Assembly: GCA_041397765.1 (NCBI GenBank)
Contig: JAWKWA010000007.1
Location: forward strand, 156,417-220,416
Direction: 5' to 3'
Source of the DNA: JAWKWA01 sp041397765
GTDB lineage: Bacteria > Pseudomonadota > Alphaproteobacteria > Rhizobiales > Hyphomicrobiaceae
Length of the DNA: 64,000 nucleotides
Shown here piece after piece: positions 1-8,281 of this stretch. Below the pieces are notes generated by a model. That model did not search any database and was not told where the DNA came from. It saw nothing but the letters and a program-made list of their open reading frames with translations. The translations under genes were made by a program, and so were the position numbers. Numbering within the stretch: the first letter of the stretch is position 1; each line of letters starts with the position of its first letter.

Positions 1-219
1 GCCGTAGACGAAAGTCGGGGCGACGAGGGCGCCGATGCGCCGGGCGACGCGCCTGGCGAACTCCGTCGGCAGCACCACATCGGTCGAGAGCGGCATGTGG
101 AGGCCGTGCTGCTCGTGCGAGCCGAGCGGGATGATGACGGGGGTGTCGCCGCCCGCCATGCGCGCCTCGAACTCGGGCCAGGTCAATTCGCCCGTCAGTA
201 CCGATTGCTCGGCCATCAT
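1..219 (-). CDS. Creatininase-family amidohydrolase, N-terminal part (cut by window edge)
   Basis: Only the first 73 codons are present; the gene continues beyond the left edge. The protein begins MMAEQSVLTGELTWPEFEA and then shows IIPLGSHEQHGLHMPLSTD. This matches the creatininase family signature, a metal-binding E-x-H-G followed by H-x-P-L-x-x-D near the N-terminus. Family members are cytoplasmic metal-dependent amidohydrolases acting on creatinine, formamides or pterin and mycofactocin intermediates; the substrate cannot be told from this fragment. Two ATG codons are adjacent (219 and 216), directly behind AGAGGTG. The start is therefore certain to within one codon. Confidence 0.8.
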   Translation of the reverse strand, partial: MMAEQSVLTGELTWPEFEARMAGGDTPVIIPLGSHEQHGLHMPLSTDVVLPTEFARRVARRIGALVAPTFVYG

Positions 220-630
220 CACCTCTTCCAGCTCTGCAGGATCGATCGCTCGGCCATTGCGCGAGGCCGTGTGCCGCCGTGCCCATGCGGCCCCATCCTA
301 TGAGCTTTCAGGCGGCGGCGGAATTGCCGAATGGATGAGGCGCGGTCGTGCCGGCCTTGCGGCTCGCGCGGGGCCAGCCGGGGCACGGCGACGCTTTGCG
401 CGGCGACGCCGGGCGCGGGGCGCAGGGCGCGGGCGGACGGCCGCCAATCCTGCCGGGCAGCGGACAAAGACGGCTGGCCGCAGGTCCCGTCCAAATCCTC
501 CGGCCTCGTCATGAGCGGAACATAACGAATATCGAGGCGTTGATTTCAGCATGAATTGCCGTGCGGGATTCAGGCCTCGACGACAACATCTCGCGTGCGG
601 CATGGCGAAGAGCAAAAGAGGAAACTTACG
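220..630. other. Divergent intergenic region
   Basis: This 411 bp lies between the leftward creatininase-like gene and the rightward PRC-barrel gene. It holds a sigma-EcfG-like promoter at 517-541. The open frames that cross it have no ribosome binding site and no family resemblance, so I do not call a gene. The part from 500 to 570 is clearly richer in A+T than its surroundings, as expected for a promoter region. Confidence 0.6.
517..541 (+). promoter_or_regulatory. Candidate sigma-EcfG (general stress) promoter
   Basis: GGAAC at 517-521 is followed after 16 bp by CGTT at 538-541. This fits the alphaproteobacterial general-stress sigma factor EcfG consensus (GGAAC, 16-17 bp spacer, CGTT). 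It lies about 90 bp in front of the PRC-barrel gene; PRC-barrel proteins are frequent members of this regulon. No second copy was noticed upstream of other genes in the window. Confidence 0.6.
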
Positions 631-1170
631 ATGAAAACCACACTTCTGACGGCCACTGCCGTCGCTCTGCTGATGGCTGCCACGCCAGCGTTCTCGGCCT
701 CCTCGACCGACACGACGGGGAGCGGCACGACGCAAGGCACCGGCACGACCGGCTCGACGACCGATGGATCGATGACCGGGACGACCGGGACCGACGCCAC
801 GGGTGCCATCAAGCGCGATCAGACGGCCGATGTCGGCCAGATGCAGGCGGGCGACTGGATGGCCTCGAAGATGATCGGCAAGACCGTCTACAGCACGGGC
901 GGCGAGAATATCGGCGACATCAGCGATTTCGTCGTCGACAAGTCGGGACGGGTCAGCGCCGTGGTGATCGGCGTCGGCGGATTCCTCGGCCTCGGCGAGA
1001 AGAACGTCGCGGTGGCGCTCGATCGGCTGAACAATGTCGATACCGACGGTACGGCCCGGCTGACGCTCGACATGACCAAGGCCGATCTGGAGAATGCGCC
1101 CGAGTTCGTGGCGATCGACCAGATGCCGTCGGGCAGCACGACCGGCTCGGATTCCGGTACGACCCAGTAG
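631..1170 (+). CDS. Secreted PRC-barrel domain protein
   Basis: The 179-residue protein starts with a clear Sec signal peptide (hydrophobic core after MKTT, likely cut after AFSA at residue 23). A low-complexity Thr/Gly/Ser linker covers about residues 24-60, and a PRC-barrel domain about 77-150, beginning ASKMIGKTVYSTGGENIGDI. A short Thr/Ser/Gly tail ends it. PRC-barrel proteins bind partners or RNA; the secreted alphaproteobacterial forms are unassigned and often stress induced. The start was chosen at ATG 631 because AGAGGAAA sits 8 nt upstream and the signal peptide begins there. A sigma-EcfG-like promoter lies upstream and a hairpin terminator follows. The biochemical role is unknown. 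Confidence 0.88.
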   Translation: MKTTLLTATAVALLMAATPAFSASSTDTTGSGTTQGTGTTGSTTDGSMTGTTGTDATGAIKRDQTADVGQMQAGDWMASKMIGKTVYSTGGENIGDISDFVVDKSGRVSAVVIGVGGFLGLGEKNVAVALDRLNNVDTDGTARLTLDMTKADLENAPEFVAIDQMPSGSTTGSDSGTTQ

Positions 1171-1197
1171 GTCGCACCCTTTCATCTGAACGACCAG

Positions 1198-1228
1198 ACC
1201 GGCCTCGCCCCGGCGCGAGGCCGGTCTT
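1198..1228 (+). terminator. Rho-independent terminator after the PRC-barrel gene
   Basis: A perfect 11-bp stem (ACCGGCCTCGC at 1198-1208 pairing with GCGAGGCCGGT at 1215-1225) has a 6-nt loop and is followed by TCTT. It lies 27 bp behind the PRC-barrel stop codon. Confidence 0.75.
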
Positions 1229-1367
1229 GACGTGCGCCTTGTCGTCAATGCACGCACAAGGTGCAGCGATCTGTCATTTGACCCCCCGGGCGAGAGCCCA
1301 CATAAGCTGATCCCGACCGCGAAGCCTCGGCTTTGCGGCAGTCGAGGGAATCCGCTTCGGGGGAGTC

Positions 1368-2150
1368 ATGGGAAGTCCGGGCCGGGGAAGGCCTTTCGCC
1401 GCGCTGTTGCTGGTGATCGTGATGATGACGCCGGGCGTGGCGCGGGCGGACTATCGGCTCGTCGAGCTCGGCGGGCGGGCAGTGAAGTGGGGCGCCCCCC
1501 GCTTCGGCGTGCCCGCGACCGTCACCTACGGTTTCGTCGCCGGGCCGAGGCATTTTGCCGGCGCGCGCAATTGCGAGGACATGACGGCGATCGAGCCCGA
1601 GAAGCTGGGAGCGGGCGTGACCGCCAAGGGCTTCGGGGAGGTCGTGTCGAAGGCCTTCGCCAGATGGTCGCAGGCGGCGGGCATCACCTTCAGGCCTGCC
1701 GGACCGGGCGAGCATCCGGGCATCCTCCTCGGGGTGCAGGCGCACCCGACCGGACGGGCCTATACCAATGTCACGCCGGGCAGCGGCGATGGCCTCTTCG
1801 CTGAGGCGTCGGCATCTGCGGCGCGCGGTCTCGACGGAGGCCAGGAGACGACGGCCGCGCCGCAAACCCGGACCTCGCCGATGGCGATCGGCCAGGCGCT
1901 GATCTGCCTCAACCCGCTGCGTGGCTGGAAGATCGGTCTCGACGGCAATCGGGACGTGTACGATCTGGAGTTCACGCTCGCCCACGAGATCGGCCATGCG
2001 ATCGGGCTCGATCATCCGAGCGATCGCAACGAGCTCATGCATTTCCGCTACCGGGAGGTGCCGACGCGCCTGTCGGCGGGCGACATTGCGGGCGCGCGTC
2101 TGCTCTATGGCCCGCCGCTGGCCTTGGCGCGGGGGCATCACGGGCCCTGA
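1368..2150 (+). CDS. Secreted matrixin-like zinc metalloprotease (M10-type)
   Basis: The 260-residue protein has an N-terminal signal peptide (hydrophobic stretch after RPF, likely cut after ARA) and a zinc-protease motif HEIGHAIGLDH at residues 206-216, with a Met-turn candidate at Met224. The zinc ligands are His206, His210 and His216 and the catalytic base is Glu207. This is the HExxHxxGxxH signature of matrixins (metzincins). The middle part, about residues 145-170, is poorly ordered in composition. The start at 1368 is supported by GGGGGAG at 1359-1365. The gene stands alone between two transcription units. It is probably an exported protease acting in the periplasm or outside; the substrate is unknown. 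Confidence 0.85.
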   Translation: MGSPGRGRPFAALLLVIVMMTPGVARADYRLVELGGRAVKWGAPRFGVPATVTYGFVAGPRHFAGARNCEDMTAIEPEKLGAGVTAKGFGEVVSKAFARWSQAAGITFRPAGPGEHPGILLGVQAHPTGRAYTNVTPGSGDGLFAEASASAARGLDGGQETTAAPQTRTSPMAIGQALICLNPLRGWKIGLDGNRDVYDLEFTLAHEIGHAIGLDHPSDRNELMHFRYREVPTRLSAGDIAGARLLYGPPLALARGHHGP

Positions 2151-2237
2151 TTGCGGTGCCCGGCATCCTCGGCGGCGGCGGCGGATGTGCGCATGGCGAG
2201 CGATGGCGTGCCGATACGCATGCCGGGCATTGCCGGC

Positions 2238-2495
2238 TCAGCGCTCGATGACGAAGCGGAACTCTCCGCCTTCGGCTCGAAATGAGACGAGCCGGTGGCC
2301 CTTGGCCCGGCAGAGATCGGACAAATCCTCAGACGCCAGAGGATCGGTGGCGAGCACCTCGACGGCCTCGCCCGGTGCGGCCATGCGCAGCGCCTTCGAC
2401 GTCATGAGCACGGGCAGCGGACAGGAGAGCCCGCGCAGATCGAGGGTCCTGACGATCAGCGGCCCGGCAGGCGGCGTGGCGGTTTCATCCTTCAT
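2238..2495 (-). CDS. TusA-family sulfur carrier protein
   Basis: An 85-residue cytoplasmic protein with the TusA signature LDLRGLSCPLPVL. The cysteine at position 25 (C-P-x-P motif) is the predicted persulfide carrier. TusA-like proteins pass sulfur to tRNA thiolation, molybdenum cofactor assembly or sulfur oxidation. The start was set at ATG 2495 because AGGAGG lies 9 nt upstream; an earlier in-frame start would leave an Arg-rich extension without a ribosome site. It is a single gene facing the matrixin gene, so context does not show which sulfur pathway it serves. Family assignment is firm. Confidence 0.88.
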   Translation of the reverse strand: MKDETATPPAGPLIVRTLDLRGLSCPLPVLMTSKALRMAAPGEAVEVLATDPLASEDLSDLCRAKGHRLVSFRAEGGEFRFVIER

Positions 2496-2818
2496 GGGCC
2501 GATGCCTCCTGTCGCTCGATCCCGACATCTGCGTGCCCTTTCAGAGACCGCGCGAGCAAGTGCCGGAATCGAACCACCAGGTGTCTCATCCGCGGCCTCG
2601 GTGGGCGCGCGGACGCTCGCAACGCAACCGAAACACGCGATGGCGATCGGGCGCCGGTCGCCTCCAGCGCCGGCGCGCGGCGCGGGCAGGAAACTGTCGC
2701 ACAGGCTGGACCGGTCATGCTAGCTTCCCGCCGTCGCGGTGCAGCGGCCTGTTGGCCGCACCCGCCGAGATCGTTACGCAGCGCGGAGCCTCGCCCTCCC
2801 GGGCCGCAGGCAAGACGT

Positions 2819-2895
2819 GATCCCGTAGCTCAGCCGGATAGAGCATCTGCCTTCTAAGCAGAGGGTCGCAGGTTCGAATCCTGCCGGGATCGCCA
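2819..2895 (+). tRNA. tRNA-Arg (anticodon UCU)
   Basis: A full cloverleaf of 77 nt: acceptor stem GATCCCG/CGGGATC, D-arm with TAGCTCAGCCGGATAGAGC, anticodon stem TCTGC/GCAGA with loop CTTCTAA (anticodon TCT at 2853-2855), T-arm GCAGG-TTCGAAT-CCTGC, and encoded CCA at 2893-2895. It reads AGA (and AGG by wobble), codons that are rare in this GC-rich genome. Confidence 0.97.
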
Positions 2896-3169
2896 ATAAG
2901 TTCATTGTCCGCCCGCGACATCGGGAGAGCCAATTGCTGATTGGCACCGGCATCGGACCAGGGGCGGTGTTCGGCGGCGGCCGGGGACCCGAACGGAGCG
3001 CGGGGCTCGGGGGCTGGCAGCGCTGGCCCGGTGATGCGGTTTCTGACGAGGGCGGACGGGCGCGCCCGGAAAGCCCATGCTATTGATCGGATCGACCTTC
3101 ATGCCGGCATGACGATGCCGATCCGCAGAGGGGTTGTCGTCGCCCGACGCTGCACCGGAGCAATCAGCC

Positions 3170-6100
3170 ATGGCCCGCGATCCCGACAAGCATGGTGGCG
3201 CAGGACGTGACGATCCGAGCGCGCCTGGTCACGTCCCGGTCGTCGGCATCGGCGGTTCGGCGGGCGGCCTCAAAGCCCTGCAGGAGCTGCTCGCCGCCCT
3301 GCCCGAGCGGATCGGCGTGGCGGTCGCGGTCATCCTGCATATCGACCCCGAGCACTCCAGCGAGCTGCCTGCGATCCTGGCAAAGCGCAACGGGATGCGC
3401 GTCCTGCAGGTGCAGGCAGACGAGGAGCTGGTTGCCGACACGGTCTATGTCATCGCCCCCAACCGCCGTCTGGTGATCTCCGATGGTATGATCAGTGCCC
3501 GGCCCTTCGAGGAACCGCGGGGCCAGCGGGCGCCGATCGACCAGTTCTTCCGCTCGCTGGCGGAGCAGCACGGCGACGGTTTTGCGATCGTGCTGTCGGG
3601 CGGCGGCTCGGACGGCGCTGTCGGGGTTCGCGCGATGCGCGAGAAGGGCGGACTGATCCTCGTTCAGGATCCAAGCGAGGCCGAGCAGGGATCGATGCCA
3701 CGCAGCGCCATCGCCGCCGGCGCCGATTTCGTACTGCCGATCAGGCAGCTCGCGGCCCTGTTCATCGAGCTCATCCGCACCAAGGCGCATGTCAACGCAC
3801 GGACGCTCGAGCAGGCGAGCAGCAGCGACGAAAAGGTGCGGCGCATCCTGAGCCTCCTGCGTACGAGGACAGGCCAGGACTTCTCGCGCTACAAGCGCGC
3901 CACCGTCATGCGGCGGCTGGCAAGACGGATGCAGGTCGCCCAGACCGATGACCTGGACGCCTACTACGCCTATCTGCGCGACCATGGCGAGGAAGCGCAG
4001 GCGCTGTTCAACGACCTGCTCATCTCGGTCACCAGCTTTTCCGGGACCCGGAGGCCTTCAAGGTCCTCACCGATCAGGTCATGCCGGAACTGTTCGGCCG
4101 GCAAGGCGTGGACAGGGTCATCCGGGTCTGGGTCGCCGGTTGTGCGACCGGCGAGGAGGCCTATTCGCTCGCCATCCTGCTGCTCGAGGAGGCGGCCCGG
4201 CGCGAGATGCGCCCGGACATCCAGCTATTCGCCACCGATCTCGACGACCAGGCGCTCGCCGTGGCGCGCGAGGGGCGCTACCCGACCGCCATCGCCGCTG
4301 ACGTCTCGGAAGATCGCCTGCGCCGCTTCTTCGTGCGCGAGGGCGAGCAGTACCGGATCCGCCGCGAGGTGCGCGACCTCGTCGTGTTCGCCTCCCATTC
4401 GCTGCTGCGGGATCCGCCCTTCTCGCGGATCGATCTCGTCAGCTGCCGCAATTTGATGATCTATCTCGATCGCGATCTGCAACAACAAGTCTGCACCATC
4501 CTGCACTATGCGCTGGTGCCGAACGGCTTCCTGATTCTGGGCACCTCCGAGACCGCCGACAGCCCGACGGGGCTGTTCTCGACGTTCGACCGGGAGGCGC
4601 GGATCTACCGGGCCTGCGAGCGGTCGCGTGACACGCCGCCGATGCTGCCGCGCGGGATAGGCTCGGTGCGCATTCCCGACATGCCCGGTCCCCGCCCCAG
4701 TCGCCCGCCGATGGTGGTCGATGCGGCCCTCCACCGCCGATTGCTCGAGGACATCGCGCCACCCAGCCTTCTCATCGACGAGGCGCAGAGAATTGCCAAT
4801 CTGTCGGAAACTGCGGGGCGCTTTCTCCTGCAGCCCGGCGGTCCGATGATGGCCGAGGCAGCCGAGGTGGTGAGGCCTGAGCTGCGTCTGGAGCTCAGGG
4901 CCGCGCTGAACCGTGCCTTCGAGCAGAATCTGCCGACGGTCACCCTGCCGATCCCGGTTCGTTTCAATGGAAAGCCAAAGGCCGTCGTGATGTTCGTCCG
5001 GCCGATCCGACCGGACAGCGCGCCCTCGGCGGCGGCGCTCGTGCTGTTCCTGGAGGGCGATGAGGTCGAGGTCGCGGGCACGGATGGGGCCCAGTCCGGC
5101 GAAGGGACGGCCGTCGTGTCGCAATTGCGCGACGAACTGCAGGCGACGCGGACGAGGCTGCGGACCATCCGCGAGCAGTACGAGGCTGCGACCGAGGAGC
5201 TGCGGGCGGCGAACGAGGAGCTGCAGTCGATCAACGAGGAGTACCGCTCGACCGCCGAGGAGCTCGAGACCAGCAAGGAGGAGCTGCAGTCGATCAACGA
5301 GGAGCTGCAAACGCTCAACAACGAGCTGAAGCTGAAGCTCGAGATGGTTTCGCGCGCCCACAACGATCTGCAGAACCTGATGAGCGCGACGGACATCTCG
5401 ACGATGTTCCTCGACTCCAGTCTGAGGATTCAGCGCTTCACGCCCCGTGTCGCCGAGCTGTTCAACGTGCAGGCCGGCGACGAGGGACGTCCGGTGACCG
5501 ACTTCACCAATCGGCTCGAATATGCCGAGCTGGTCGAGGACGCCCGTCGCGTGCTCGCCAACCTGATCCCGATCGAGCGTACCGTGCACAGCGACAACGG
5601 GCGATGGTATCTGATCCGCCTGAGGCCGTACCGTACGCTCGACGACAAGATCGACGGGATCGTGGCGACCTTCGTCGACGATACCGAACGTCACGAGTCG
5701 GAGGCTGCCTGGCAAAAGCGACAGAAGATGCTGCTCGACGAATTCGCGCACCGCGTCAAGAACACCTTGTCGGTGGTGCAGGCGTTGGCCCGGCTGACGC
5801 TGGTCGGCAGCACGCCGGAAGAGGCGCTCGATGCCTTCGAATCGCGTCTTGGCGCACTCGCGGCCTCGCACGAACTGCTGGTTCGCAGCGAATGGCGCGG
5901 TGCCAGCCTCGATGCGCTCGCACGGCAGCAATTGGCGCCCTATCTGTCGGATGACCAGTCGCGGGTGCAGATCTCCGGCCCCGCGCTGGTGCTGCCTCCT
6001 GATGTCGCCACGCCGCTCGGCCTCATCCTGCACGAGCTGGCGACCAATGCGGCCAAGCACGGCGCGTTGCGGAGCGGCCGGGGCAATGTGCGCATCAGCT

Positions 6101-6315
6101 GGGAGACGCGCGACCTGGAAGGAGGTGTCCGCGTTCTGGAGCTGAAATGGTTGGAGCGCGGTGGGCGGAAGGCGGTGGTGCCGGAGCGTGCGGGGACCGG
6201 CTGGCGGCTCATCGATGCCAGCCTGCCGAATGCCACGGTCAAGCGCGATTATGGCGCCAAGGGGCTGACCTGCGAGCTGACGATCCCGCTGAACGGAGAG
6301 CTTCCGCCGGTTTAG
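3170..6315 (+). pseudogene. CheB-CheR-PAS-HWE histidine kinase fusion, interrupted by one frameshift
   Basis: Restoring one base gives a 1048-residue protein. An N-terminal CheB methylesterase (GGSAGG, the HIDPEHSSELPAIL histidine, and LSGGGSDGAVG) is followed by a CheR methyltransferase (VAGCATGEEAYSLAIL, SCRNLMIYLD). Then come a coiled coil of EELQSINEE-like repeats (about 650-740), a PAS domain and an HWE-type kinase with phospho-acceptor His near 861 (EFAHRVKNTLSVVQALA), N-box HELATNAAKHGAL and a W-x-E motif. Family members sense signals and control phosphorelays, including stress responses. The frame breaks at the TTTT run 4037-4040, in CheR. One more T turns SFSGT into SFFRDPEAF, the expected CheR sequence. 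Both halves are otherwise intact, so a sequencing error is possible. ATG 3170 has GGAG upstream; TTG 3134 is an alternative start. Confidence 0.85.
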
Positions 6316-6354
6316 GGCATGTCCGACTCGCCTCTGAAACGGGCTGCATCGGCG
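6311..6354. repeat. Degenerate intergenic repeat, copy A
   Basis: The element TTTAGGGCATGTCCGACTCG and the following bases up to about 6354 resemble the sequences at 23850-23893 and 30583-30624. All share a T-T/C-TAG-A/G-GCA core, then G-T-x-CGAC, then GAA and a C/G-rich end. The copy begins at the stop codon of the kinase gene. It is the weakest of the three. Confidence 0.4.
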
Positions 6355-6481
6355 GAATTGAGAGCGCTCGAACGACAGCCGATCGATTGGCATCGGATCG
6401 ACGCCCGTGATCCTTGGGTTTTCCGCATGCTGTCGACGAGCCGGCGTCCCTCGGCGCTACGATGCGCCGAGGGCGGGCCAG

Positions 6482-7660
6482 TCAGTCGCTGCCGCTTGCG
6501 ATGGCGAGGCGGGGGCGGACGGCGAGAAGCGCCACCGTGGCTGCCATGCAGAGCGCCGCCGAGAAGACGAGCGACATCGCCCCGAAGTGCTCGATGAGAA
6601 TGCCGAAGCCGATCGGCGCGCCGGCCTGCAGGATCCGCGCCGGTGCACCGATCAGGCCGAGGCGGTAGCCGTAGTTCTCAGGGCCGAACACGGCGAGCGG
6701 CACCGTGCCGCGCGCGATCGTCAGAATGCCGTTGCCGGCGCCGTGCAGCAGCGTGAACGGCATGGCGAACCATCCGCCGCCCGCCAGCAGGACGGCGGCG
6801 CCGAGCGGATGGGTGATGGTCGACAGGCGCGCGGAGACGAGCGGGTGGTAGCGGCTGAGTACGCCGGCCTCGAACATGCGTGCGCCGACCTGTGCCGGGC
6901 CGACCAGGGCGGCGGCGGCGATGGCCTCGGCCGAGCTCGCACCGGCCGCTTCCAGCACGCGCGGTAGATGGGCGGCCATCGCGGTCGAGACGATCCAGCC
7001 GGCGGCGAAGGCGAAGCCGAGCAGCCACATCGCCCGGTCCATCGGGATGTGCGGGCGGACGGCGCCGGCGAGCGGTGAAACGGCGTGGCGCAGCCGCGGC
7101 AGAACGAGGAGATTGAGCGGCAGGCCGAGACAGAGATGGGCCGCGCCCCAGGCGAGGCAGGTGCCTCGCCAGCCGATGGTCGCATCGCCCCAGGCGGTCA
7201 GCGGCCAGCCGATCGTGCTGGCAAATCCCGCGATCAGGGTGATGCCGGTGATCGGCTGGCGGGCGAGCGCGCCGTAGATGCGTCCGAGCGCGGCGAAGGC
7301 GGCATCGTAGAGGCCGAGCCCCATGCCGGCGCCGATCAGGAGCCAGCCGAGCCAGAGCGCGGCCGCATGGGTGGCGAGCGCGAGAATGGCGAGGCCGGCG
7401 GCGAAAACGAGATTGGAGACTGCCAGCACCTCGCGGCCGCCGAAGCGGTCGATGGTGCGTCCGACGCGGGGGCCGAGCATGGCCGAGATGAGGAGGGCGA
7501 CCGAGAAGGCGGCGTAGACGGCGTTGACCGGCATGGCCAGATCGGCGGCCATGGACGGGGCGATGATGGCGACGAGATAATAGCTCGAGGCCCAGGCGAG
7601 GGTCTGGCTGGTGCCGAGGCCGGCGACGATGGCGAGGCGGCGTGCGCGGGTATCGGTCAT
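6482..7660 (-). CDS. MFS transporter
   Basis: A 392-residue integral membrane protein with about 12 hydrophobic segments and the loop 2-3 motif GPRVGRTIDRFGGREVL, typical of the major facilitator superfamily. The first segment contains TSQTLAWASSYYLVA. A polar loop near residue 195 divides two six-helix halves. MFS proteins move small molecules using ion gradients; the substrate is not deducible. It lies 70 bp downstream of modE on the same strand and may be transcribed with it, which would suggest a link to oxyanions or cofactor metabolism. That link is inference. Confidence 0.85.
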   Translation of the reverse strand: MTDTRARRLAIVAGLGTSQTLAWASSYYLVAIIAPSMAADLAMPVNAVYAAFSVALLISAMLGPRVGRTIDRFGGREVLAVSNLVFAAGLAILALATHAAALWLGWLLIGAGMGLGLYDAAFAALGRIYGALARQPITGITLIAGFASTIGWPLTAWGDATIGWRGTCLAWGAAHLCLGLPLNLLVLPRLRHAVSPLAGAVRPHIPMDRAMWLLGFAFAAGWIVSTAMAAHLPRVLEAAGASSAEAIAAAALVGPAQVGARMFEAGVLSRYHPLVSARLSTITHPLGAAVLLAGGGWFAMPFTLLHGAGNGILTIARGTVPLAVFGPENYGYRLGLIGAPARILQAGAPIGFGILIEHFGAMSLVFSAALCMAATVALLAVRPRLAIASGSD

Positions 7661-7730
7661 GGCGCCATGGAGATCCCGCTCGGGCGGGGCGAGGGCCCCG
7701 AAGCGATGCCGACGATCGAAGGCCGGCCCC

Positions 7731-8075
7731 TCACTGCGGCCGCTCGATCTCGGCCTGAAGCGCCTCCAGATGCGGAGCGGCGGCGAGGCAGGCGGCGCGC
7801 TCGAGGGCGCGATAGCGGGCGACGAGGGCGAGGCCGAGCGCAGTCAGCTCGGCGCCGCCGCCTCGCCGGCCGCCGGGATGCGTCGAAACGACGGTTCTGC
7901 CGAACAGCAGGTTCAGCGCCTCGACGAGATCCCAGGCGCGCTTGTAGGACATGCCCATGGCGCGCGCGCCCGCCGAGATCGAGCCGTGGGTGGCGATGGC
8001 TTCGAGCAGGCCGATCTTGCCGGGGCCGATGCGGCCCTCGGGGTCGAGGTCGATGCGCAGGCTGAGCGTGGGCAT
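7731..8075 (-). CDS. modE: ModE-type molybdate-responsive regulator (DNA-binding domain only)
   Basis: A 114-residue protein with the winged helix-turn-helix of the ModE N-terminal domain: KIGLLEAIATHGSISAGARA, then MSYKRAWDLVEALNLLFG and a basic GGRRGGGAELTALG wing. Classical ModE (about 260 residues) also has two Mop domains that bind molybdate. These are absent here, as in many alphaproteobacterial ModE proteins, so how molybdate is sensed is unclear. The start at ATG 8075 matches the family N-terminus; TTG 8099 would add eight residues. It sits just downstream of modC and probably represses modABC through the operator at 11058-11081. Confidence 0.88.
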   Translation of the reverse strand: MPTLSLRIDLDPEGRIGPGKIGLLEAIATHGSISAGARAMGMSYKRAWDLVEALNLLFGRTVVSTHPGGRRGGGAELTALGLALVARYRALERAACLAAAPHLEALQAEIERPQ

Positions 8076-8144
8076 GGCGAGGTCTCGGGAAGCCGGCAAG
8101 GGCGCGCCAGCTTGTTGCAGCGGCCATCCCCGGATGCGATGGCC

Positions 8145-8166
8145 GGCGCGGCGGGCGCGCCGCGCC
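8145..8166 (-). terminator. GC-rich hairpin downstream of modC
   Basis: A perfect 9-bp stem (GGCGCGGCG/CGCCGCGCC) with a 4-nt loop lies about 115 bp behind the modC stop and 70 bp before modE. No T-run follows, so it may slow or end transcription between modC and modE but is not a canonical terminator. Confidence 0.35.
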
Positions 8167-8281
8167 CGCTATCCATCGCACGGGCCGCAGGCCGGCGACA
8201 ATCTCTGAGGACTGCGATCATGGCCATGGCTGCCACGGCGATGCACCCGATGGCCCAAATGCGCTCGCGTCGCCCTGGTCC

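Noticed and set aside
298..1257. 319-codon minus-strand frame across the PRC-barrel gene
   Set aside because: No ribosome site and low-complexity composition; the plus strand has a signal peptide, PRC-barrel, promoter and terminator.
2715..2933. Open frame on the minus strand across the tRNA, reading GRIRTCDPLLRRQMLYPAE
   Set aside because: This is the antisense of tRNA-Arg, a well-known source of false proteins in databases.
5128..5350. Repetitive DNA (GAGCTGCAGTCGATCAACGAGGA occurring twice)
   Set aside because: It encodes heptad repeats of a coiled coil in the kinase and is not a mobile or regulatory repeat.
4225..6393. 722-codon minus-strand frame opposite the kinase
   Set aside because: No domain; it mirrors the EELQSINEE repeats of the true protein as LQLLVDRLQLL-like sequence.
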